Program-made: the position numbers and the translations under genes
Shown here: positions 34,025-45,400 of the stretch, piece by piece
How the letters are laid out: each line of letters opens with the position of its first letter
Numbering within the stretch: the stretch's first letter is position 1
Notes under the pieces: model-generated
The model's input: the letters and a program-made list of their open reading frames with translations, nothing else
Databases searched by the model: none
Told to the model about the DNA's origin: nothing
DNA from: Tetrapyrgos nigripes
Lineage: Eukaryota; Basidiomycota; Agaricomycetes; Agaricales; Campanellaceae
Direction of reading: 5' to 3'
DNA length: 64,000 bases
Assembly (NCBI GenBank): GCA_013368315.1
Contig: JAACJM010000010.1
Location: 558,001 to 622,000 of the forward strand

Positions 34025-34958
34025 ATGTCCTACGCTTCCATCGCTTCGCAGAACCTACCCTCAGATCAGCCTCTACCTGATCCCGCTCTCCTCAATACGG
34101 CTCCTCCAGATGCAACCATTGTCGCAGATGACACTTCCAAAGTCAACGTAGTGCATCCAGACTTCAAAGACCATCCAGTCACCGTCACCTCCGAAAACAG
34201 ACCTCCGCCCGAGTCAGGTCCAGAGAAGCTTCCAAGGAGGGTCCCAGAGAAGCGTCGGTCCCAGGGCCATAGACACCTTAGGGAGGCCGAAGCAGAAGGC
34301 CTCTATCTATGGCAGGTTACCAAGAAATATCTGCTGCGTCCTGGTGTGGCAGGGGGTCTTGTTGGACTAGGTGTGCAATGATCTCTCTACACCATTCGTT
34401 ATAACGTCAAACTAATAATGTCCCTTGTGTCAGTGAACGTCGGTCTTCTTGCGGGAGCATCACGCGCCTTTTACACACAACCACACCTTCGCAGAGATAC
34501 CAAAGCAATAGCTGGCACCGCTGCTGCAGCCATCGCTCTTTTATCGGCCGAGACTTTTGCAGTCGAACAATACCGCCAAACACCTCAAGGTCAGGAGGAA
34601 GAGAGACGTGCTCGCGAAGAGGGTACCATACTCTACAAACATTTACGTGAACAGATCCTCCGTCCCGGTGTGCTAGGTGGTTTACTTGGCTTGGGTAAGA
34701 CTGCTTCGTAAAAATTTCAGGTTGTGTTTTGCTGATCTGCGATGGGCAGTGAATGCGGCGGTCATTGGTGCTGTAAGCTACTACTCGTACATAAATTGGG
34801 ACAGGCCGACCTGGGATAGAAGAACTGTTTCCGCGGTCTCAGTCGGTCTCTTGACATTGTGGGGAGGTGAAGGGTAAGCATTTTGAGATTCTTTGCTATG
34901 AGGTACTTATCGTCATGACAGAGTTATCGCCGAAAGATACCGAGAGCAAAGGAAGTAG
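34025..34958 (+). CDS. OM14-like mitochondrial outer-membrane protein with duplicated membrane module
   Basis: Four exons (34025-34370, 34434-34694, 34750-34873, 34922-34958) give 255 aa. The first 90 residues are soluble and Pro-rich. Two homologous modules follow: LWQVTKKYLLRPGVAGGLVG plus VNVGLLAGASRAFY, and LYKHLREQILRPGVLGGLLG plus VNAAVIGAVSYYSY. Both contain a probable membrane helix, and both are interrupted by a phase-1 intron at the same codon. A third hydrophobic segment (TVSAVSVGLLTLWGGEG) precedes a short basic end. The layout fits the fungal OM14 C-terminal domain family, which helps ribosomes dock on mitochondria in yeast. The family call is moderate; the gene model is firm. 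Confidence 0.75.
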
Positions 34959-35067
34959 TATATGGACTTGTACAATTATTTATCCATGTTTATCAAAAGC
35001 TTTATCATCTGAGTGTGAAAATTTTTGAAATGTCAGTGTAAACCTTGACTTTTTACTTAACCACACC

Positions 35068-37983
35068 ATGTCTCGATTCTTCAGGCAAGCTGGCGATTCT
35101 GACTCTGATACAGAGTCCTCCGAAGATGAGCTCATGTCCAGCGGCGACGAGGCTCTCCCATCAAAAGCTGCTGCAGCACCAAAACCCGCCATGTCCCGTT
35201 TCCTACGTACTGCCGGTTCCGATTCCAGCGAATCAAGTTCAGATGAAGAAGAAAGTGAAAGCGATAGCGACTCGGAAGATGAGGAAAGTGACGATGAGGG
35301 GAGAGCTGGGATACGTATCATGAGTGCTCAGGAAAAGAGGTTGGCCGAAACGGAGGCGACAGCCAAGGCAATGGATAATGCCCTCAAAATCAACGATTGG
35401 GTTGCCATCTCCAATGGTCTGTTTTTGTGCTTCTGCCTGTATTTTTCTTGCTTATTATTTTGCAGAATTCGACAAGCTTACTCGTATGGTCCAACGGCAA
35501 CACAACGTTTCCGAGCCCATTCCCCCAATTTATGTCAAGACTCTCGTGAGCTTGGAGAGCTCCTTGACGACTACTCTGGCCAAAGAAAAAGAAGCGAAGA
35601 AGAAGATGAATGCTACGAACGCTAAAGCTCTGACTGCCATGAAACAAAAGGTCAGGAAAGCAATGAAGGAATACGAGCAAGACATCTCCAAATATCAGGC
35701 GGTGAGTAGCGATTCGTATCTATCGTGCACCCAGATCCCTCAACGCTGTTCACCTATAGGATCCTGAAGCTTTCGAGCAAGATTACATATCTGCGACCAG
35801 TAGAGAGCAGCAACCGGCAGCCGTGTCTGGAGGAAGAGTCTCGGCTGTTCAGGCAACTCTAGATGAGACGGATGGTGGATTCCAGTCAGTAGGCAGGGGT
35901 GGCAGGGCCCTTCAGCTGACTCCGGAAGGAATTTTCAAGAATTTGCAGGCCGTTCAAGAAGCTCGAGGTAAAAAGGTACGCGTTGATTTCTTGCTATCGG
36001 CGCTTCATTCTGATTTTTTGTCTCTCCGTGCAGAACACCGACCGAGCGGAACAAATCAGGATTCTCGAGCGGCTACTCGAGATTGCTGTAACATCTTACC
36101 AGCGGATTCGAGTTCTTCTCGCCCTTGTCTCATCACGTTTCGATTACAACTCTTCAGTCGCCAACTACATGCCCACCGAGCTCTGGCTATCAGCTCAGCG
36201 TGAAGTGGACCAGCTCATCGCAATCGTGGCCGCCGATTCATCCTACATCATCCAAGAAATCACCGAAGACTACGACGAACTCCTTGAACGTACTCCTTCT
36301 CAAGAAAAGGACGGGATTGTCCGAATCCGAGGGAGCATCATCAGCTTCATAGACCGCCTGGATGACGAATTCACGAGAAGTCTTCAAAATATTGATCCCC
36401 ATGGTACTGAGTACGTGGAGAGACTAAAAGACGAAAAAGTGCTCTACTGTACAATATGTCGGGCACAAGCTTTCTACGAAAAAACGAAACAGGACGAGCC
36501 TTTAAGTCGGGTGGTGATGCGGCGGTTAGAACATATCTACTCCAAGGTTGGTCCTTCAATCTATGTCTGTTTCTTGCATAAATTGAAGCCTCCATTGTAG
36601 CCCGATCCGGTAGTCCAAGCGTTAGACTCAGCCGCTGATCTGTCCGAGATCAAGCCCTCGATGAGCCTGGCCACCAAAGGCAGTACCTCGAACCTTATCC
36701 ACTCGCTATGTGTCTACTTGTACAAAGCTGGCAATTCTCTCCTTCGTACTCGGGCAATGTTGAGCCATATATATCACTATGCGCTCCATAACGACTTCCA
36801 TACTGCTCGCGACATGCTCTTGATGTCCCATCTTCAAGAATCCATACATTCGGCCGATGTCGCGACTCAAATACTGTACAACCGCACGGTCGTTCAGCTC
36901 GGGCTCTGTGCTTTCCGATCCGGTCTCATTAAAGAAGCTCAAACGACTCTTCAAGACATCTTCACCACTCAGCGAGTGAAGGAGCTTCTGGCTCAAGGTG
37001 TTCATCAGCAGAGGTTCCAAGTCCTTACTCCCGAGCAGGAGAAGGCTGAGAGGCAACGCCAACTTCCCTTCCACATGCACATCAATACGGAATTGCTCGA
37101 AGCAGCCTTTTTGGTATCGAGCATGCTCGTCGAAATCCCTCTCCTCGCCAGTATTGATTCAGAAGAATCGAAGCGGAAAGCGATATCGAAACCATTCAGG
37201 CGGTTGCTCGACTTTGCTGACCGGCAAGTCTTCACGGGTCCTCCAGAAAGCACTCGAGATCACATCATGCAAGCGAGCAAAGCTTTGCAGGATGGGGAGT
37301 GGGAGAAATGTCGAGACTTAATTCAAAGCATTAAAATTTGGAGTCTCATGCCTGAGGCTGCAGCTGTTAAAGAAATGTTGGCAAAGTAAGTGTTGTATTA
37401 GTTTCAGTCGTCGTATGAGCGTCTGACGTGGCGCCTAGACGGATACAGGAGCAAGGTTTGAGGACATATCTTTTCACCTATGCGCCACATTACAGTACTC
37501 TCTCTCTCTCCCTACTGGCTTCCACATTCTCCCTTCCTCTGCGTTCCGTGACGTCGATCGTCTCGAAGATGATTTGGAGCGAAGAGTTGCCCGCATCACT
37601 GGACCAGTCTGGCGGTGTCATAGTATTCCATCGTATTGAAGTTTCTCGTCAACAGCAGTTAGCGCAGATCATTGCAGAGAAGGTGAATGCTATGGCAGAG
37701 CAGAATGAGAAGGCGTTGGACACCAAGATGGGCGGAGCTGGTGGTTGGGGTGATAGGGCTGATGGGAAGCAAGGTGAAAAACGTGGCGAGCAAGCGCAAG
37801 AGCGAAGGGGAAGGGGTGAGAGGACGAGAGGAAACACTCGAGGTAGGTCTCTCGTCATTTGCATTGCCAATTTCCATCTGATGAATTCGTTTTTGTCAAG
37901 GTGGTGCGCGGGGTAGAGGTGCGAGATTTGCGCAAGGTCTCGGGAACCAGATGCCTGGTCATACTTCTCAGAGGACAGGGTAG
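35068..37983 (+). CDS. NIP1: Eukaryotic translation initiation factor 3 subunit C
   Basis: This scaffold subunit of eIF3 binds eIF1 and eIF5. It starts with the family signature MSRFFRQAG and an acidic Ser/Asp/Glu tract. The same signature recurs at about residue 42 (MSRFLRTAG), an internal duplication of the N-terminal motif. Conserved blocks follow: [50 protein letters not shown], and [20 protein letters not shown]. The PCI domain runs through [16 protein letters not shown] and [13 protein letters not shown]. The Gly/Arg-rich tail ends in QRTG. There are about eight exons, all small introns of 50-60 nt. Confidence 0.96.
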
Positions 37984-38299
37984 TCAAAACGGGACCAGAC
38001 CAACTTTGTCTTGTAATGCGCGTTGTCGTCTTGTAGTTTCCGGATTACTGATAACATTGACACAGTGACTGTATTGTAATAATCTCTGTACAACTATTGC
38101 TGCTCAGGCAAGTGTGACTATTCGAAATGAGTCCCTAAGTCCCTATGCGAGTTGTGGTCACAGTAGTTAGTTTCATAAGTAGTGTACACAAGTAAAGGCG
38201 TGGGCTGGCATTTTATTACTGATCTGGGTCGGTCATAACTGTCATTTCACTAGGATAAAGATGTCAACTCGTACGATCTTTCAGAGATTGTTCAACGCA
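37984..38299. other. 316-bp convergent intergenic region
   Basis: This lies between the eIF3c stop and the stop of the DUF6533 gene. I see no coding frame or structured element in it beyond two 3' untranslated regions. Confidence 0.5.
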
Positions 38300-39614
38300 C
38301 TAAGTATCCTCAGTGCGAAAAACTGAGGTCATTTCGGGGTTAATCGTGTATCGTTGCTCGAGCACAGGGAGCTGCTGCATGTTGAGAATGAGGCGACATT
38401 CCTGGAATTGATTTAGCACAAGATTCATCAATGCAAGAAAATTGTGAACTCACTGTGACGGAGATGAATGTTATTGTCCACCTAAGTCCAACAAAGTCAA
38501 TGATGTGAAGGAAGAATGAGAGAGGAGAGATTGGTATGTACGCGTAAGCTGTCGTACTGAATGGCAGATCTAACAAATGGTAAGCCATTACCATCACCAA
38601 CATCACTAAATATTCCGGATATCAGAGCTGAGACATCGAATGAAAGGAAAAACCACCTACAGAAAAGGACAGCGAATGCTATTGTGCCGTCTCTCATCAT
38701 GAGAGTTAAGATACGTGATTTCATCCAACGACTTCGAAGGTACTTGGTGATGGACAAGACAAGGACAGTGGTCTCGGATATGCACGCAGAGATTCTAATA
38801 GAACCAGTTGAGCAATCAGGTTACAGTGACAAGCATGACAGAGTCACCCAAAATACAAGAATGAGCGAGGTGTGTCGGTAACGACAGTGTTCATGTCAAA
38901 AGGCTGGCTAGGAAAGTTGAATGCAACTCCAAGGACAGTGGCCAATAATTCGACCAAAAGGAGAAGGATAAACGTAAGTCCGATCCACCTTTCTTGATTG
39001 TATAGGGCATAGACTACGAGAAGGAATCAATGAGCTCTTCCAACACACAATGGCAATCCAATACGCACCTCTCGCCATAATGACCAGCTCGGCACTCATG
39101 AAGATGACGATCAGGACCAAAGCTTGAAGGCCAAACCATATTCGTACTGCATTTTCGTTCAGGGGTCGGCCGTACGTGATAGAGAGCTCAACGGCACGGC
39201 TGCAGCTGCATGGAGATAGGTTAGAGGTCAGTGCATGTCTCAGTAACACAGATATGGACTGCTAACAGATGAGTAGCCAAGGAAAAATATCGAGCAATTA
39301 GGAAGCTCCATTTTATCCACGATGTCGCTGGTTTTCTGACACGTCGACATCAGCAGCAGATCTATGAGAAGAATGAACGATCAGTCCTACTTACGGCCAA
39401 ATGAACTCGACTTCATCGTCAAGAGTGATTAGTGTGTCCCTGTGCAGCTATTGTGGCTTCAGTTGAGATAGAGCGAAGATGATGCACACCATAGTTGGAA
39501 AAAGAATGCCGAGCCTTCAAAAAGGATCAGGTCATCAATCAGCTATTTACATTCTGTCGGATTTCACCCACCAGAGCCAGCTTCCAAGTCCCTGACGAGT
39601 CTGTCGGGACCCAT
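38300..39614 (-). CDS. DUF6533-family multi-pass membrane protein
   Basis: This is a basidiomycete-expanded membrane family of unknown function with a seven-helix, receptor-like layout. The family signature appears after splicing: LWDTLITLDDEVEFIWP, then WIKWSFLIARYFSLA, then WFGLQALVLIVIFMSAELVIMARVYALYN. Later helices include WIGLTFILLLLVELLATVLG and LVLSITKYLRSRWMKSRILT, followed by MMRDGTIAFAVLF, a typical block. The last exon gives ECRLILNMQQLPVLEQRYT and a stop at 38300-38302. The start is ATG at 39614, giving MGPDRLVRDLEAGSG before the first helix. There are about seven exons; the central ones were traced by frame only. Confidence 0.82.
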
Positions 39615-39938
39615 GAGCAATTGCTTGACGGGCTACAGTCTCAGAGTTGGAGGACTTGAAGGTTCGTGTTTGATGTGCGCTTGAGAAGCATAAGGAATCC
39701 TCAGCAGGGTCAGTGAGTATCTATCCATTTACAGAACAAACATTGAAAAGTTGCCATTCATGCATTGATGTGATGAGAGAAGTCCACATTGTGGTAACGC
39801 GGCACGGCTGCGGCTGTGCGCTATTGTTCTGCTACGCAAATTGGCAATGCTGTAGCTTCTCAGCGTTCTCTCTTTCACTCTCTTCACTGCAAGCTTACTT
39901 CTGCTTTACCGAACTGGCCGTTCCTTATAGATAATACT
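39615..39938. other. 324-bp divergent intergenic region
   Basis: This is the shared upstream region of the DUF6533 gene and the four-helix membrane protein gene. No coding frame or obvious regulatory palindrome was seen. Confidence 0.5.
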
Positions 39939-40911
39939 ATGCCCAGAGTCTATATAAAAGAAGTTCTCTTTCACAGTAGAACCTGCTGCTGCTGTTTCCC
40001 CGTTCGCGTGGGCTTGCTGTTGCTTTCTTTCCTTGGTATCTTGTTCGGCGGCTTGCTAAGCTTCATATGTTGGTTTCAAGTTGCGAGTGAGTGTCTATCT
40101 TCCCTTGTCGTTGACTCTACTTATCCCCTCCTCATAGATGCAACTGAACTTTCCGGTAACGAGCGCACTGCATTCATATTAGCTGGCCTGGTCGAGAGCT
40201 TGTTACTACTCGCGTCAATTTTGGGGTATGCAGATTTCATCCTGTCATCTTTCTCCCATGTTCCAACTGGCTGGATTCAGATTTATAGGTGCTATTGTTC
40301 GCAAGCAGGTCTTCGTGCAGATATATGCCTACTTCACTTATGTCCACTTCTTTATCAACGTCGCCGTCGCTGCGTACTTGCTTTACATTATCACCCATGT
40401 CTCCGAAACGGCTGTAGACAAGCTATGTGACAATACCATCAAGAACGCACAAGGTCAAGAACAGTGTGGTGGTGTCCTCAAATTTGCTCGGGGCGTGTAT
40501 CTTGCCGTTGCCGCCCTCGTGCTTTTGATAGAGCTGTGTAAGTCATCCCTTGCGTTGCGGCTGCAAGTTGTCACTCACGTTTTCGCAGATGGGGCGTTGA
40601 TAGTGACTCGTTATCTGAACCAAATCCAAAATGAAAAGCGCGCTATTCGAGAATCGTATCGACTCTCGTCGTACGCTTTCACCATCCCGAAGCAAGCACA
40701 ATATTCCAATCTCTCTGATCAGATACCTTCTGAATCACATTCATCTCCCCCGCCTCCTCTCTCGCCAAAGTGGAAAGATACCGAAGTTTTCGACCCATAC
40801 CAGGGAAACAGCGAACACCCTCGATACGATACCAGCTATACCGGTTTTGCCTACGATAGTGTACCGACAGTTGAAGAGGGTCATGACCACCGCGCGCAGA
40901 CACACCATTAG
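39939..40911 (+). CDS. Four-helix (tetraspan) membrane protein, unknown function
   Basis: I do not recognise the family with certainty. The N-terminus carries a Cys cluster (SRTCCCCFPVRVG) that could be palmitoylated. Four membrane segments follow: GLLLLSFLGILFGGLLSFIC, TAFILAGLVESLLLLASILG, YFTYVHFFINVAVAAYLLYI, and VYLAVAALVLLIELYGALIV. A loop between helices 3 and 4 has two Cys (DKLCDNT, EQCGG). The cytosolic tail is rich in Ser, Pro and Tyr. Introns follow codons at WFQVA, SILG and IEL; splice-joined residues restore NATELSGNERT and LYGALIVTRY. A role at the plasma or vacuolar membrane is possible but not shown. Confidence 0.8.
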
Positions 40912-41172
40912 CCTTGTTTTCTTGTTTTCGGGATTTACACGGACATTTATCTAGCACGGACAGTTCATAGTCGTCAATGTATTCACAATGTATGATATAT
41001 AGATAGACAATAATTCCAATGCATGGTAATAGTATTATTTTTTTGATACAGCACAGCAAACTTTCTTGACGCGGAACATAACATCAGTTTCGAAGCGTGG
41101 TCGACGACGACTCGACGTACTCCTGCTTGCCTCTCCTTGAAGCTTGAAGGCTCAAAACCTTGATGATTTGAC

Positions 41173-42033
41173 ATGCAACAGCGCTACCATGCTGAGCGCA
41201 AGCACCTTATACAATCCGTAAAGTCTGCTCGCACTTCTGAAGTCCTCTTTCCCTGATGTTCTTCGTCTAGCTCGACGCACTCTTGCATCAGCTCTTCTGT
41301 CTGTCCTACTATCTGTCACCGTCGATGTTTGCGCTGTTGCTCCGACTGTCAGCACAAGTTATGTGCAGGAGCCCGCGAGAGATGTTCCCCACACTCCCTT
41401 TGGGAGGTTTCTTGCTCGTACTCTTGTGCTTCAACGGCCTTAGCCTGTATCGTCATGCTACTCATGGAGCAATGGAAGGCGGTGCTATTATTCTTGATTT
41501 TGTGGGATTGGGTGCGTTCAAAGACCCTTTGGCATATCGGGCAGCCAACTCACTGCGCTCTAGCTTATTCTCCCAGCAAGTTACAGCTGCTCACGACCGA
41601 CTTGTCCATTTTATGTCTGCAAATGCTTCTTACTATCCTCTCATTCGACCTGCATGCATCAAAAACGACCAATTCCTCGCATCTGTCGACGACCTCACAA
41701 TCTCCATTGCCCCATGCAGCTTCGCCGACCTCGAGTTCATTCCTTACCACATACATGTCTAGACAGAAGACATCCGGGCCTGCTGATACATCCCAAGACT
41801 ATGTGATTGATATACAACTTATTCCACTACTAGGACGCTTACGCAGCACACCTCCCGCCTTGCGCCAAACCGCTCAAGACAGCCTGCTTCCTCTTCCATC
41901 AACAACGACGTGGCCTATGCCTTCCAGGATGTCTTTATTCATGCGCGCTAATCGGATGCAGAATGACCGGCCGAATAGAGAGAGTAGTCAGGGAGGCACC
42001 AATACCATACCCGGAGAGATGGAGAGGGAATAA
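41173..42033 (+). CDS. DUF1746 protein, Dsc4-like subunit of Golgi Dsc ubiquitin ligase
   Basis: Three exons (41173-41217, 41271-41511, 41564-42033) give 251 aa. The spliced N-terminus RKHLIQSLDALLHQLFCLSY and the segment DFVGLAYSPSKLQLLTTDLS are the DUF1746 signature. In S. pombe this family includes Dsc4, a membrane subunit of the Dsc E3 ligase that activates SREBP and degrades Golgi proteins. Three to four membrane segments are visible (SPSMFALLLRLSAQV, LPLGGFLLVLLCFNGLSLY, LSILCLQMLLTILSF). The C-terminal 100 residues are polar. The stop is 26 bp from that of the convergent twin-CX9C gene. Confidence 0.85.
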
Positions 42034-42059
42034 CGGATGGGATTTTTTTATTTTGGTAG

Positions 42060-42297
42060 TCACCATTTGCGTTTCATCTATTGGAATGTGAGATCGGTAG
42101 TTTACCTGGAGTTGTAAAATACATACCGATTCGCGCAGACATTGAGTGAATTTTGCAAACTGCTCCTTGCATATGTCCTTGTGGACGTCTGTGTAGGTAG
42201 CCAATATACACTGGCCATAGTCCTTTGCCTGGGCAGCACAAGTAGTCGTAGAATGGACAGCGAGACGCTGCAGAGGCCTCGTTGACTGGGACTGCAT
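42060..42297 (-). CDS. Twin-CX9C protein, NDUFAF8-like (complex I assembly candidate)
   Basis: This is a small 62-aa protein in two exons (42297-42127, 42077-42060). It has a perfect twin CX9C motif: C20-x9-C30 and C43-x9-C53, with the intervening helix ILATYTDVHKDI. The last exon is only 18 nt and codes for MKRKW plus stop, the usual end of this family. Such proteins are imported into the intermembrane space by Mia40 and folded with two disulfides. The length and spacing resemble NDUFAF8/C17orf89; other small CX9C families remain possible. The start codon lies 127 bp from that of divergent CSF1. Confidence 0.82.
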
Positions 42298-42424
42298 CGA
42301 GCAAAAGAAATTCTGGCTTAGTCACAGGGGCTCGGGACGCTTCCCGGACCCCCGGCGTATCGGCTCTTGGTCTGGGTAATACTCCTCGGTATTTTCAACC
42401 CCTTCGCCACGGCTTTTTTCGAAT

Positions 42425-45400
42425 ATGCTTAGCATTGTTCTGCTCATTGTGTGCATATGCGTAGTCATTGCTTCGTTTCTCTACCTCTTCTACTTCAATC
42501 GGGTCCTGGCTTGGGTTTTGGGATTGATAATACGCCTGCTTTATTGGGGAGACTCAGACTCTAGCATTTACCTGGAAATTGGCACGTCATTTTCTCATCT
42601 TTTTGCTCTCTCGGACTCAACATGTGTCTTGAACACTAAAGGTTCTATTCAATTCTCGATTCTGAGCGGAAGGATTCTCCTGAAAGACGTACACTACCAT
42701 TCAAGTAATCAAACCATCAAAGTCGTGAAAGCGCAAATAGCGTGGCGCTATTGGATTCGCAGACCCACAACAGAAGAAGAAATAGGCCTTTCTCTGGGCG
42801 AAGACGGTACGGATATTGATTGTGCTTCGTGTTTATTGCTCTGAACTTCCTACAGAGAAACCTACTACTCGTACTTCGTCATGTCGTATCCATTTATCAT
42901 TGAACGGTTTCGAGTGGTTACTGTACAACAGAACGGCAGCGTATGATCAAATAATGTCTCAGCTACGAACGAAGTCTTCACAACACAGTCCCAATATCGA
43001 CCGACACGCAACTGCTCCTAAACTTGCTGGTAAGGGAGTCTATGAACGAGTACCTTATTCGGTATTCTTACAGCTTTACAGACTCTTCCGCCCCAACAGC
43101 TCCATCATTAATCACAAGTTCTTTGAGATTCCACACTCCAGGCTTTCTGCAAAATGTCATATCGTGGATAAGACGTCAGCTACCAAACCTCGATCCCAAG
43201 GACCTTCTGCCACTCGGAATAGAGGTTGTGAAAGGAGCTATCATTTGTGGTAATTCTTCCACGCCGAATCTGCTAGTAGCAGAATTTCAGCGCAGTGATG
43301 GCACATTCGGTGTCATTAAGGTATGTCTCCTATTAAGCATTCTTTTTACTGCCTCTCTGAACTGTTCTCTAGTCTAGGTCTAAATATGATTTATACAAGC
43401 AAATGCTCACTTTACATTTCAAACACGCCAGCGTTCAGTACGTCCACAACGATGATTACTGTGAACCCATGGGTGCTACTGGTCAAACCATGGAACGCCA
43501 TATACATCAGTTTGTATGTTTCCTTTGAATCCAACGGTATCATCTAAGTCCTCCGAACTCAGAGACCTGAAATCTTCTGCCACGTTCTCCTACGGCCATT
43601 ACAGCGGATTCTCCAAGCTATGGGCTCAGTCGCGCCTGTCCAAGCTTGTCACCGGATACTTCTCCCTTCGTAAAACCCGAAACCACGTCGATCGTCGCCG
43701 TAGACGCAAGAAGAGTACCGAAGAAGACACGCCCATTGGAGCCGACTTTTCCACTATCGAATATGCCATCGAACGACGAATATTGGACACTCCTCTCTTA
43801 CAACTATGTTATTACGCAGATGTAGTTGGGGTTGTGCCTACTCCTCAACACCCTCATGTGAAGAGCCAGAGCCAGGTATTTCCTGACATAGGTAATGGTG
43901 ATGTTGGTCCTGAGTGGGGAATGGACCTTGTCATATTTGGTGGGACCTTGAAATACGGACCTTGGGCGGACAGACAGAGGTAACGAATAGTCTTCAATTA
44001 AGGTGCAGTTCTGAGTATAAACTCCAGATCCGAGCTACAACGAGCTTTCTTCCCTCCAACATACCACAACTCAGAGGAAACCCCTCGCCTTCATCCTGGA
44101 GACAAACGCGTCTGGACGGCTTTGCGAGTTTTCGTTGAGCTCCGAAACGATACAACACTTGTCATTCCGTTTCGTGAAGCTTCCAAGGTGTGTCCAAATC
44201 ATTCTTCGTTCCAAAAACCTTTCTGAACCGTTGGGCTCGTAAATGACAGGATTGGCTATGGGATGGCCTTACTCCCGGTGTTACACGCTCAAGGAAGAGG
44301 GAACATGCATTTTTGCATCTGACTGCAGGTGACAAGTCGTCCATCAGTTATCTGATGCCGATGTTAGCTGGGCCGAAGGGATATGAGCCTATCCTTGAAG
44401 TTCATCTTGATACAATAGCTGTGACCTCGAGTCTCAATGATATTCGGCTAGTATCCGCTGAATCTTGTCGGGTATGTCAACTCTGCTTTTCGAATCGCGT
44501 CTGCAGGTCACTTACCCTGTTCAGATACATTGCGAGCTACCGTCTCCTCTGGTATGGGACGCTGAGCGAGAGTGGAAGGTCTCTGTTTCTCTGCGGAGCC
44601 CTACCCTTTTCCTACTTCGGGATCACATTAACATGTTCACTGATCTCGGTAAAGATTGGGCTGCGGGTCCTCCGTCCGACTATCACCGTTTCGTACCCAT
44701 GGTCTATCAAGTCGGAATAGACATGCATCACTACCAGATACAGCTCTATGCAAATGATCATAATATCATAGATAAACCCCTCATCAAAGAGGAGAATGGC
44801 ATGTTCTTTCCTCATCATGAATTGAACCAAGCTGATTATCATCTTACAGCTCTCTTCACTCTATTTGGAATGAGATGCCAGAGCATTGTTAAGATACCAT
44901 CCAACGTATTTCGACCCGATTCAACAAGTGTGACGTTTTCTGTCGAAATACCCAATGTCTCCATTAATCTTTCTTTACCTCGTTGGAACACAAATGCTCT
45001 GCATGCCCCTAAAGAAGGCAATAATTTGGCCAATATCGGTTCCTTCAGCATCGACGGTTCCTACCTTTACTACTCCGAAGTTCACCAAGACAACGTCGAG
45101 CAACTCAAACTCGCTTTCACTGTGCGTAGTGCAAGTCTATGGTAGACTACTTACTGACTCTTTACAGGCTCGTAATATCGCCTTCAAAGCATTGGGATGG
45201 TCGATTCGCTACTTTATGATTCTTAAAGACAATTATTTTGGTTCTTTCACACACTTTTCGACATTATACGAGTATTTGGACAAGATCAAGAAAGGAGAAC
45301 CCCCGGGCGATCCTATCGACCTTAAGTATAGGGAAGGGAAGGTGAGAACCTAATTCCCATTTATCAGAAGCCAAACTGAAATGTTAGCTAGTCTAATATG

